Assembly: GCF_001653235.2 (NCBI RefSeq)
Contig: NC_035790.1
Span: forward strand, 6,386,001-6,450,000
DNA: 64,000 nt
Reading direction: 5' to 3'
Origin: Pochonia chlamydosporia 170
Lineage: Eukaryota > Ascomycota > Sordariomycetes > Hypocreales > Clavicipitaceae
Under the pieces are notes generated by a model. That model did not search any database. It was not told the origin of the DNA and saw only the letters and a program-made list of their open reading frames with translations. Within the stretch, counting starts at the first letter, position 1; each line of letters starts with the position of its first letter. A program made the position numbers and the translations under genes. Of this stretch, positions 44,997 to 54,884 are shown piece by piece.

Positions 44997-45126
44997 CTCC
45001 CCCGGAAAGGCTCGAACTTTCAACCTTGACAATTTATTAGCATCTAATTCCCCATGTTGCATGTTTTGGGTATATCTTACCTCCTGATTAACAGTCAGAC
45101 GCGCTAGCCAATTGCGCCACGGAGGA
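44997..45126 (-). tRNA. tRNA-Asn(GTT): tRNA-Asn(GTT), interrupted by a 56-bp insert (copy 1)
   Basis: Minus strand. Without the insert (45025-45080) it is a standard 74-nt asparagine tRNA identical to copy 3: acceptor stem TCCTCCG paired with CGGGGGA, D arm GCGCAATTGGCTAGCGC, anticodon GTT at 45092-45090 in a perfect 7-nt loop, variable loop AGGTT, T arm GAAAGTTCGAGCCTTTC and discriminator G. The insert sits between nt 46 and 47 of the tRNA (variable loop AG^GTT), not at the canonical site one base 3' of the anticodon. The B box lies in the 3' half and is intact. A T8 terminator follows. An equivalent interrupted gene lies inverted at 45991-46120. Confidence 0.93.
45025..45080 (-). other. Intron-like 56-bp insert in tRNA-Asn copy 1
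   Basis: It starts GTAAGA, contains GCTAAT 12 nt before the end as a near-consensus branch site, and ends TCAAG. Flanks read AG before and GT after. It differs from the insert in copy 2 at two positions (a G/A change early and C/T in the branch-like box). Its length and signals match ordinary mRNA introns of this genome. Confidence 0.9.
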
Positions 45127-45990
45127 CGATTGCTTGTTGTCAATCCGGGCCTTAATTATCTATATGAGGGTTTACGATTTTTTCTGGTAGGTATGGAACT
45201 TGCTTATTTGGCCACGTCTTGGGGAGGGGCTCGAATTGAAGGCAAAGGGAGTATGAAGACATATCAAAATTGTGAGACTACCATTGGTGATGCTTCTGCG
45301 CTTGACTATTCGGACGCTGTATCTAGTCGCATCATAGATGCGGCGCCATTGACGGCATTGGGAGCATTTGCATTATTTTGGTGCATCAAAAGTTGGTGAT
45401 TTGGTGGGCCACATCTTACCCTACAATTTGGTCATAAATATCAATGGGAAACAGCTACGTCACTACTTTCTGGCATGCTAGAACAATTCGCAGATGAGTC
45501 TATGATGGTTTTGATTTGGATGTGCTTCTGCAGTCGGAGTTCATGGTCCCATTTTCGCCCAATAGTGGCGACTATCTTGACTTCCTTGGTCCTCCGATTT
45601 CAACACTCCTCAGCTCAAGCGAGCAGGACTTCCACAAAGATGCATATGCTGCCTTTTCACGGTGATGCTACCTAACACGTAACATAATTTGGCCATACCA
45701 ATTGAAATACTCAGGTCTCTCATGGGAGTGTGATATCATGAAAGCGAACATGCACTCCCAGATTTATCATCAAGTGGTTGAATCCCATGAAGTTTGAGTG
45801 TGCGGCGGGACATGCAATCGACGAACAGAAAAGTCCATGTGCCTTAGAGAGACGAGGGACCTCGTAGAACAACTGGTGAGATGAGAACATTCGCGATACT
45901 CCCCAATTGCTATCAATTCAATTTCCATACGGCAAGCTTCCCAGTCTGCGGTATTCCTAGGGTATAATAACATCGCGGCTCGATAACAAT
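45127..45990. other. Spacer between inverted interrupted tRNA-Asn genes
   Basis: 864 bp with no supported gene. It forms the loop of an inverted pair whose arms are the two 130-bp tRNA genes. The sequence next to the two genes shares no homology beyond the tRNA body. Confidence 0.6.
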
Positions 45991-46120
45991 TCCTCCGTGG
46001 CGCAATTGGCTAGCGCGTCTGACTGTTAATCAGGAGGTAAGATATACCCGAAACATGCAACATGGGGAATTAGATGCTAACAAATTGTCAAGGTTGAAAG
46101 TTCGAGCCTTTCCGGGGGAG
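45991..46120 (+). tRNA. tRNA-Asn(GTT): tRNA-Asn(GTT), interrupted by a 56-bp insert (copy 2)
   Basis: Plus strand, anticodon GTT at 46025-46027. Its 5' exon 45991-46036 (46 nt) and 3' exon 46093-46120 (28 nt) join to the exact 74-nt sequence of copy 3. All four stems pair. The A-box region and the B box (AGTTCGAGCC, 46099-46108) are intact, and a T9 run follows at 46128-46136. The insert lies in the variable loop and therefore cannot be the usual eukaryotic tRNA intron, which lies one base after the anticodon. The gene may be functional if the insert is removed, or a tRNA pseudogene if not. Confidence 0.93.
46037..46092 (+). other. Intron-like 56-bp insert in tRNA-Asn copy 2
   Basis: GTAAGA at the 5' edge, GCTAAC (46076-46081) with the branch adenine 12 nt from the 3' end, and CAAG at the 3' edge. 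These are full matches to the 5' splice site and branch-site consensus seen in the mRNA introns around it. AGGT is repeated at both edges, so the boundary is ambiguous by up to four bases, but the AG^GT placement gives a perfect GT-AG intron. Confidence 0.92.
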
Positions 46121-46718
46121 GTTGTAATTTTTTTTTGGTCGTGTGATTTTTTGCCGTGCTGTGAAGAGGCTGTTTGTTATCAGGGCAGTGAAAGATTGCA
46201 CTCCACTCAATGTGAACCTGGTTGCAAAACGGCCACCAAATGCAGGCACTTATAGTATAACTTGCGCATAAAATATGTCAGACAATAAAAAAGAACAATA
46301 CGCAGAATAATAGCAAGTAATTTATTCTAATAGTATTATACCTTTTGTCATTCTTTTTGTTATTAGGTCCTTGTTTTTGTATGTCGCCAGCAAACGGACG
46401 GGCACGTGGTGGATCTAGATTCACACATTCACAGCTGCTTTACCAGACCAATTCACTGATCCCATGCCAACTACATAAACCCGAGATAAACCCTTCGTAG
46501 CTTATGCTGGCTTTTCCCTTATTCATAATACAAGAATTGTCCTTTTGTCCCTTTCTTTACATGTACATGTTTGCTTCCCTCTTCCCTTTCTTCACACGAT
46601 TATCAACATCTCAACCCCAAAATTAGTGGAGCCTTTCTCCAATATTCTCCATTTTCACACTTTGAGCCTACCAAAATCGGCTATTTAGTAGCAAATTAGG
46701 TCTCCGTTTCGCAACAGT
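46121..46718. other. Intergenic between tRNA-Asn copies 2 and 3
   Basis: About 600 bp, AT-rich, no gene. It holds the T9 terminator of copy 2 at its left end. Confidence 0.6.
46128..46136 (+). terminator. Pol III terminator of interrupted tRNA-Asn copy 2
   Basis: T9 starting eight bases after the last tRNA base, a canonical Pol III stop. Confidence 0.85.
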
Positions 46719-46792
46719 TCCTCCGTGGCGCAATTGGCTAGCGCGTCTGACTGTTAATCAGGAGGTTGAAAGTTCGAGCCTTTCCGGGGGAG
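46719..46792 (+). tRNA. tRNA-Asn(GTT): tRNA-Asn(GTT), uninterrupted (copy 3)
   Basis: A complete 74-nt asparagine tRNA, anticodon GTT at 46753-46755, all stems paired (7, 4, 5 and 5 bp), variable loop AGGTT continuous. It serves as the intact reference for the two interrupted copies. T5 runs follow at 46805-46809 and 46815-46819. It has no intron at the canonical site either. Confidence 0.97.
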
Positions 46793-47839
46793 TAACATCG
46801 TCTATTTTTGACTCTTTTTGCTCTTGGCTTGTGAGTTCTGCCATTTGGCTTAATTTTTGCCAAAATACACAAATTTTGGGAGCGAATTGTGCGTATTTTT
46901 ACTATTTAGCGGTTAATTTAGTCGCTAGATTGCACAAACTAAACTATTACAGAGCCAGAATGTCCTTAACTCTGGTAATTATGCCAACATAAAAATGTTA
47001 ACGGGCGAATGTGCCATCATGTACCTAACGTAGAATAAGCATTAATAATAAGTAAGGCCAATGCCTTACAAAAATTACAGACTACGGCACAATATCGCAG
47101 CCCGGTTTGTATTGCGACAAGCGAGGTTGATAGCAGGGAAACATCACACGTACTGCTTAGTACAGAAGCCAGACAATCCCCACGGACAATCTCTTCTTTA
47201 CTAAAGTGTATCTTTATAAAAGTCAGATAAATTTAGCTTCTGTTTTGTGTGACGTATCTTACGTTTCTCGCGAACAGGATAAACGTCGCAGGTATCAATT
47301 GACCTGCCATCCTTCTTGGCTAATCATAAGTTCTCAATCATGCCACGCCCTACCTACTTCTGGCGCGCGTTTGAGCATCCCCTCGTAGTCAAGCCTAGAA
47401 ACAGAGTCAAGTTAGCAGACAAGAGGCTGGGATATTAAGAATAACATCAGATTTATAACCTGCCACTGCAAACGCTTCTCAATATAGCCAGTGCTAATTT
47501 CCTAGGTACTTCAGCAAATTGCTCTAGTAACACCATACATTATAACAACGAAAGAAAGGCGCAAATATCTTCTACTGTATTACATGCACAAGATTATAAT
47601 ATTTAAACTTTATAGCTACCTCTTATTCCATCGTCTGGTTATGACTAGCGTTAGGGGTGCTCGCTGTTGTCTGCTTGCTTGACTGACTGCAAGTGGTCAG
47701 ACCTATTCACCTGGATGTATCCGTGAGCGTTCACGTGGCCAAATACAAATTCAACCGGCGACATGATTAGTCCTCGACGTTCCATTTGATTCCAGACATC
47801 CTTCCATGTATCGACCAGTACCCTTACAAGCCTGGTTGC
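46793..47839. other. AT-rich intergenic region
   Basis: 1 kb, AT-rich, no supported gene. It includes the T5 stops of tRNA-Asn copy 3 and the 3' flank of the minus-strand hydrolase gene. Confidence 0.55.
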
Positions 47840-49430
47840 CTATAGCTTTGACTCCGCGGGTATCCATGCCTGGATCTCCGCCACCTTATTCACTACCCTC
47901 CTCCTCACTTCCTCCTCCGAAACATCAAACAAGTCCTTGAAATCAATGGGCACCTCCTTCAACGTCTTGGCGTGGATTGTCATCGCGCTGGATTTCAAGC
48001 CCCTGGGATTCTCTACTGCCTGTTGAATAAAACCCGCCCAAGCATCCATACATCTCCTTGCCTCCGGAATCTTGGGCAACACCAACGCGAAGCAATGCGC
48101 CATTGCCTCGTATTCCTCAAACACAACCGTCACACCATCTCGTTCAAGCTTTTGTGCCATAAACTTGTCTTCATACGCTAGCCTTTCCCACCCTGTGCAA
48201 ATGTATACTGGAGGGAAGCCACCCCAGTCCCGTCGCATCACAGGAGATACCAAGGGGTGCATCATCATGTCGTCGGCTGCGTACATGAATTTTCGCGGCG
48301 GACTAGCGGGCCAGATGTCGCAAGGTAAATGGCCTCTGCGGCCCATATCGTCCAATGGCCCCAGGAAATCGAACGCTTCTGGGACTTTCCCATAGTGCTC
48401 CCTCGAGCTGTGGGAGATGTCGAGCCAAGGTGAATTACAAGCGGCCCCGGCGGGGATAGGGATGCCGCGTGGTTCCCCATACCATGTAATTTGCTGACCA
48501 AGGCGATTTAACTCGACAATGACTTGAATCAGGGACATGGCCAAGTTGCCTCCGGCACTGCAAAGAAAATAGAGACCTTTAGTAACAACACAGGCATACT
48601 TTAGAGAGACAACTGTGGACCAAACAGGGAAGACTGCTGCCGAGGACTTACCTATCTCCTGCAATGACAATATGCTTTGGATCTACCGGCTCATGATAAG
48701 ATCCAGGGGGTGGATACAAAAGCGTCAAGTATGCCACCAAGCAGTCTAACAGTGATCCTGGGAAAGGGCTTTGAGGAACCAATCTATATCGTACTGAGAA
48801 AGCCCGACCACCAGTTATCTTTGCAAGCTTCTTAACCGTAGGCCGATGGCTAGCCGGATCCATAAATGCATGACCCCCTCCGTGGAGGTATAAAACTGTC
48901 GTTGACTTCTTGACCTCCTTCATCATTTCGATGTACTTGTCCTGGTCTGAGATTTTCGGAGCCGGCTCATCCTCCTTGGCCGCCGCCCTGTATCCCGTCC
49001 ATTCGCCAGACACTGGGACAACATCCGGCAGCTGTATCCTAGGTACAGGGACATCTGGATTGTTGAGAGTTTCGATCACTTTCCCCAGTGCTGCCGTGAT
49101 TGACTCGGGTTCTGGCGGGACGGGGGTAGTATAGGTGCTGATCCATATTCTGCCTCTGACAGGCAGTTTGTTCACTGTTCGTCGCTGGGCTTGCGAGAAG
49201 GTATGTGGATTTCCCTCCTTTGGCGCAATAAAGGCGCGGATGAAGGCAATAGTTACTGCACTTCTTAAATCCTGATATGGCGAAGAGTCGGCGAGATTCA
49301 GCGTGTGTGAAAGCGACACACGAGCTAGAAGTGGTGTGTAAGAAAGGCCGAGCCAGAATAATGCAGATGCTCCTGGTCGTTTGGGTGTCTGTGGCCGTGG
49401 TTGTTCTAGAGATGCTGATGGGTCTGCCAT
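47840..49430 (-). CDS. Alpha/beta-hydrolase (hormone-sensitive-lipase-like family)
   Basis: Exons complement(47840-48557, 48652-49430) give 498 residues. TVLYLHGGGHAFMDP carries the HGGG oxyanion motif. The nucleophile elbow GDSAGGN is split by the intron (GD and most of the Ser codon end exon 1). The final acid/base region appears as GWERLAYEDKFM and EEYEAMAHCFALVLP, with the candidate catalytic His in AHCF. The family includes steryl-acetate, arylacetamide and fungal lipid esterases; the substrate is not evident. The N-terminus (residues 1-60) has no clear signal peptide. The start is ATG 49430. The single intron (94 bp) is GT-AG. Confidence 0.9.
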
Positions 49431-50299
49431 GACGAAGGCTGGGGACGCAATCTGAAGATTCAGACTGAAGATGGGACCTTAGGGATCTTTCTATCTCGCT
49501 CGTCTTTGATTTGCTGAAAGAACAAAAACTAAGATGTACATAGACAAAAGAAGAATGTACACTTTATGGTATAGACTCGGTGTTTACATTTTGGGGGTCT
49601 GGAAACGGCAACGTCTTGGCGAGGCGAAAGCCGTCTCAATAAGTTGGATGCGACTTGGTGACATTGGATCTGGGACCAGACATGGACCAGACCTGGACGG
49701 GTTTGAGCGCTACGGTCGGGGATCGTGGGGGAACAACGCGCTGAGTCGCCCGCTGTGGGGAACCTGAGCTCCCTGACCGGGCCTGCGAAAGGTGCCGAAC
49801 CCCGACTTGCCACTCCCCGTCGAAAAGATGCCGAGGCAGATCTGATAGGACTGAGTCCATGGCTACGATGTTGCTCAAACCCGCCTCCTACGATTGCGTA
49901 GCTTTCACAAACGATTGTTGCGACAAGCAGACGGTATTCGCAGATTTGCGTCGTGCCAATAAATGCCAACATTTCCGCTGTTGAAGGTCGACGACCTCTC
50001 ACCCATCACGTACCAATGCAAGGTCAATTCTTGAGTCATAACCATTTCAACAACCTCAGGCTACTAGTACAATAACATAATTCCACAAAATTACAAAGTA
50101 TTTACCCAGTATCGGCTGGTAGTCATTCCACGTCCATATGCCCCTACTTTTCCCTAAATGCATAGGATGATGCACGACGCTAGAGCGCAACACTCCCAGC
50201 ACCACTGCCTATCAACCGAGATCCATTGCTCCTGATAATGCTTCATATTTAACCAGAACTGCCATAGTCGATGTAATGCATGGCCCGAGCCTGTCTTGA
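49431..50299. other. Intergenic between hydrolase start and PEX14 end
   Basis: About 870 bp with no recognised gene. A frame on the minus strand (50002-49529) is not supported. CCAGACC-type words occur at about 49673-49700. Confidence 0.55.
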
Positions 50300-51539
50300 T
50301 TAAGAGCTGGTACCAACTTCTTTGCTGCTGCCCTCAGTAGGAGTTGTGGTAGATGCGCTGGAGGCAGATTGGGCGGCCGCCATCTGCCAGGCGGGAATTG
50401 ATGCCTTGGTAGAGCTGCTACCGCCACTGGAAAACCCGGCGGGTCTGTTGAAGGAGCTTTGCGCGAGACTCTTTGGGGGTTCGGTGGCACTCGCAGTTGT
50501 CGCTGGGGTGCTTGGTGTCTCGGGAACACTCTCCACTGTCGCCGCTGGAGTTGAAGATCGGCCAGCAGCGAGGGTGCCGCCGGGTGAGCGTGGAAACGAG
50601 CTGGTGGTGGCAGGCGAGGAACTTGGCGCCATCCTCTGGGAAACCAACGTCTTGAGGCTGGTGAGCTCAGTATTGATTTCGGCCAATCGGTTGTCAGTCA
50701 GACTCTTCTGGTTATCCATAGCCTTGGGAATTGCGTCTTTCAAAGCCTGAACCTCGTCACGAATGCGCTGCGCATCGTCCTCCCGTCGGCGATTCGCAGA
50801 CTTGAGATCGGTCATGACCGTCTCAAGCTCGGAAATTGCAGAATCCAATTTCTCGGTTCTCTGCTGCTCGGCGTCTTTGAGAGCCTCAGTGTCCTTCGCC
50901 AACTGCTCAACCAAGGCAAAAGCTCTGTCGAATTGCTCTTCTATCGACTTCTTGTCCTGTTCCAGTCTTTCAGGTGTGGGGGGTGCGATGAGAGGATAGA
51001 CATATCGCTAACGTCGTGTGATTAGCCAAAGGCACCGAAATCATACTATTGTCAATAGGATCCTACCTTGCTCAACGAGTACAGACCGTAGCCGACCCCG
51101 CTGACAACCGTGGCCATAATAAACCAGTCTCGCCAATCTCGCCGGGGAACTTGTGGAGGAGGCTGCCATGCTTGTTGTGCATAAGGAGGATAGTATTGTT
51201 GTGGAGGACCGGCGGGAGGGCCGTATTGCGCAGCGGCGACTGGAGCTGCGTTGCCTGACCGAGCGAGGGCAGCATTGATCTCCTCTTGGGTCAGGTTCTT
51301 CGACCGTAGAAACTGGATTTTATTCTCGACGGAAGACGAGGCAACGCTAGGGTCCTGCAGAACTACATGAGATGTTAGCAACGTTGGGTCGAATGTAGAG
51401 ATGTATAGGTTGCTTTGTTGTAGGAACTAACATTGAGCCTGCAATAGAGTATCAGTCAGCGAGTGCTTGGAAGAGATTGATATGTGGACTTCTACGGGGA
51501 GCTTACCGCAGAGGCTACCAAGTCCTCGCGAATTGCCAT
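50300..51539 (-). CDS. PEX14: Peroxin 14, docking protein of peroxisomal import
   Basis: Exons complement(50300-51006, 51067-51362, 51432-51438, 51507-51539) give 347 residues. The conserved N-terminal domain (AAQFLQDPSV, then KIQFLRSKNLTQEEINAAL) is the Pex5/Pex20-binding module of Pex14. After a Pro/Gln-rich linker comes a membrane segment (about 92-111, WFIMATVVSGVGYGLYSL). A coiled coil follows (about 125-230), and the C-terminus is Ser/Thr/Pro-rich. The second exon is only seven nucleotides (GCTCAAT). Without it the frame is lost and the invariant Ala-Gln-Phe junction cannot form. The third intron joins SK to RYVYPLIAPPTPERL. Pex14 forms the docking complex with Pex13, and in fungi Pex33/Pex14/17. 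It is divergent from NDC80. Confidence 0.96.
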
Positions 51540-52193
51540 TATGCCGTTGTACAGATCGCACGTCTCACAGCCGCATCACCAAGCTGAGGTGAAAGGGATT
51601 GACGTGCAGCCGTAGATTGGCAGAATGAAATTGACAAGTGAATGCAGAAGGTGGAAAGATGACGACCCGACATGTGCTGTCTGGCGACCTGCGTTCGGCA
51701 TCTGTGGAGCTCTGGGGTTAGGAAATGGCCGATGAATGAATCAAATCAAAAGGATGAATGGAGTGGCTGGTTTGGTGGCGGCTCCATGAGCCGAGGCTGC
51801 TGGACTGCCCTTCTGCCACGCATCTTCAATCTCCAAGGCGTTGGTCAAGTCGAAGTAGAGTAGGTGACCCACTTTTGAGTGCGCGACCGAAAACCGCAAG
51901 ACAGTTGGACGCGTCACGTGATGATGCGACATGGTGTGGCGTGGCGCCACGGCCCGCTTTGTGAACATTTCTGGCACCAATCACAGCACGCTAGACGTGC
52001 TTTGTTTACTTTCTCACGGAGCAACAGCTTTTGACAACCTGCAGCAACCATTGTTTGCTTCGATATTCAGCGCATTTTGCACTGTTGCTTTCGGACATCG
52101 CACTTTGACCTCGCAGCGCTCGCACTTACTGCTACAGTTGTCAATTACCTTTCTTGATCCTCCGCACGAATATCGCAGTTGCGCATCTATATC
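51540..52193. other. Divergent promoter region of PEX14 and NDC80
   Basis: 654 bp shared upstream sequence. Frames inside it do not look like protein. No TATA near either start. Confidence 0.6.
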
Positions 52194-54503
52194 ATGTCCC
52201 AGGACACGGGTCTGTGGAGTGTCCGCAGGCCAAGAGAGGTAGGCTCGTCATGAACACTCTTGTGCTTGATCAACGAGACTGTCGCATAGAAAAGAAAAGA
52301 CAGGCGCTGACAATGGATTAGACACTTGGAGGCATAGGAACAAATACAGGAATACCTCCTCCAGGCTCAACCATGAAACGCACAAATTCCAACAACAATG
52401 GTCACGTCCGCTCAGCTTCGGGACCTAGGCAGTCCCTCGCCATGTCGAGACCGAGCCAGCCCATGTTTCAACGCACTTCTTCAGGGACAAATCTCGCGGA
52501 TATTGGTCTGTCTTCTGTAAAACGAGCTTCATTTCAGCCCAAAAATGTTCTCCAAACTCCCGGAATGACGAGGCAATCCTCCGATGCCGAGAGGCGAAGC
52601 AGTGTATACAGACCGAGGCAGTCGACCGTAGGAGGCGTGAATAATCACCAAGGCTTCTTCCAGACAATGCTGCAGCCCGCGGGTGTACCAAAGGACCCTC
52701 GTCCTTTGAAGGACAGATCGTTTCAAATGAAGATGGGCCAGGAGTTGATGGAGTATATGGCGCAAAACGATTTCGAAATGCAGATGAGCCACACCTTGTC
52801 ACCGAACGTTATGAAGTCTCCGACACAAAAGGATTTCAATTACATGTTTCAGTGGCTATATCATCGTATCGATCCCGGCCACAGATTTCTGAAAAATATT
52901 GACCAGGAAGTTCCACCCATCTTGAAACAACTGAGATATCCATTCGAAAGGAGCATCACGAAAAGTCAGCTGGCTGCTGTTGGTGGCCAAAACTGGAGCA
53001 CGTTTCTGGGACTTCTATATTGGATGATGCAATTAGTGCAAATGCTAGAGGGCTATGTTGCCAACAAGTACACAGATGCGTGTATGGCTGCTGGTGTGGA
53101 TGTTAGTGGTGACCACATCATCTTTGACTTTTTGAGCACAGCATACAAGGATTGGCTCGCTATGGACGAGGACATGGGCGATGATGATGCTGAGCGGGTT
53201 CTCGCACCACATATCGAGGGTATGGCAAGAGCTTTCGAGGACTCAAACGCCAAGTACGTTTCTGAACTTGAGATGCTTGAGGCTGAGAATGCGAGACTAC
53301 AAAAGGAAATCGAAGACTTGGAAAAAGCAACGCCAGACCCCGCTGTGCTAGATGACCACTTCAAAATCATGGAGGAGGACAAAGTCAAATTTGAAGAGTA
53401 CAACAACCTAGCGCTTCAACGATCCGAAAAGTACGAGCACCGTATCCAAGTGCTACAAGAAGAACTGGAAAAACTGGCGGATGAACTAAAAGAAGCCGAA
53501 GCGGAGCGAAGGAGCCTTCAAAAAGCAGTTGATGCACAGGGTATTAGTATGCAGGATATCGACCGCATGAACTCTGAGCGAGAACGTTTGCAGAAAGGCA
53601 TTGAATCTGCCAGCCAGAGACTTGATGAAATAAAGAAGAAGGTCTCGGAGAAGGAGTCTGAAGCAGGCCACAAGCTCGAAGAACTTGAGCGTATGGTGGA
53701 CAAGTACAACACTGTCGCCTACCAGATTGCTGTGATTCCCGCAACGGCTGCAAATGCTCGAGGCAGAGATTATGAACTGCAACTTATCATCAGCGATAGC
53801 TCCGATTTCACGTCAACCAACATAAACGCCTTCGGTAATACGTCACAATCGCCTGAACGTCTATTAGTCGATGCAACAACAGGATACCAACCAGGGCACA
53901 TTCTCAACCTCGATTTGCGAGGGCAGATCCGAAGCAACTTCCTTGTGCTACGAAAAGAGATTTCTGAACGACGTAGTGCCGCCATGGACGACATGATGAA
54001 GGATCATGATTTGCTGGATGGTATTAAGGAGGCCATTGAAGACAAGCGCAACGAAGTTGAAGCACTGGAACATCGGGTACGGGCTGCTGAAGAAGAGTAT
54101 GAAAAGACAAAAGAGGTTACGACGGCCCAGAAAATAGGTTCTGATGTGCAAATCGAGAAGATGGAGAAGGAATTGTCCAGAATGCGAGCTGGACTGTCTG
54201 AATCTGTGCAGCTCTTGGAGCAACGTGAAATTAACACAACGATTGAGTATGGCAACCTGATTGACCCTTTGCGGATTATTTGACTAACAGAAATGGCTTA
54301 GGTATGAGCAATTGGTTTTGAGAGCCAGCTCTCTGCGCGAGGAGCTACATACGGAAATCGATCGCATGCTCAACGATGTCATCAAGTTCAAGATACACAT
54401 CCAGAAAAACTTGGACGACTATGAAGGATTTGTGGCAGATGAGCTTGAGAAGGAACTAGGCGTCGACGATGGGAAAGATGATACCCGAGCCCTCGAACTG
54501 TAA
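52194..54503 (+). CDS. NDC80: Ndc80/Hec1 kinetochore protein
   Basis: Exons 52194-52238, 52322-54246 and 54302-54503 give 723 residues. I extended the start from ATG 52373 to ATG 52194: [15 protein letters not shown] splices to [10 protein letters not shown], in frame with the downstream MKRTNSNN, and fungal Ndc80 proteins begin in this way. The disordered N-tail is followed by the calponin-homology head ([21 protein letters not shown], then [14 protein letters not shown]) and [20 protein letters not shown] long coiled coil runs from about residue 290 to the end, and the last intron joins TTIE to YEQLVLR. Ndc80 with Nuf2, Spc24 and Spc25 holds the microtubule at the kinetochore. The head and tail contact the lattice and are Aurora B targets. 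Confidence 0.96.
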
Positions 54504-54884
54504 TGACGAGACCATTGAAGTTTATGCATCTATGTCATTTATACGAGTTTGGAGAACAAGATATATTTCTTCTACCCACATATAGCAAGCATTCGTTTGG
54601 AGAGTTTTGGTCTTTTGGGAGGGCGTTGGATTAGCATGGGAGTGTCGTTGATGAGATACCATTTGACTTTGAGACGATTCATGAATAAAAAACATAATTC
54701 CTTATGAGAAAAAGCATGCTGGCTACATGTGTTCACCAAGACACCAACTCCAAGGAACAGAGTCGTAAGAGCTGGTGGAACGTCAACACGCAGCCTTGCA
54801 ATGAATGTGCTGCGCATTGAACTTCTCTCGCGATAGTTTCTTCAATAATATAGACCAGTGTCTCTAATGCTTAGTGAAGAATAT
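54504..54884. other. Intergenic between convergent genes
   Basis: The 3' regions of NDC80 and the threonine aldolase gene. No gene was seen. Confidence 0.6.

Noticed and set aside
44997..46120. Interpreting the interrupted tRNA pair as terminal inverted repeats of a transposon
   Set aside because: The 130-bp arms are complete tRNA genes with no shared flanks and no open frame between them.
45991..46120. Insert as a long variable arm of a class II tRNA
   Set aside because: Asn tRNAs are class I; the uninterrupted copy 3 has a normal 5-nt variable loop, and the insert has no long stem.
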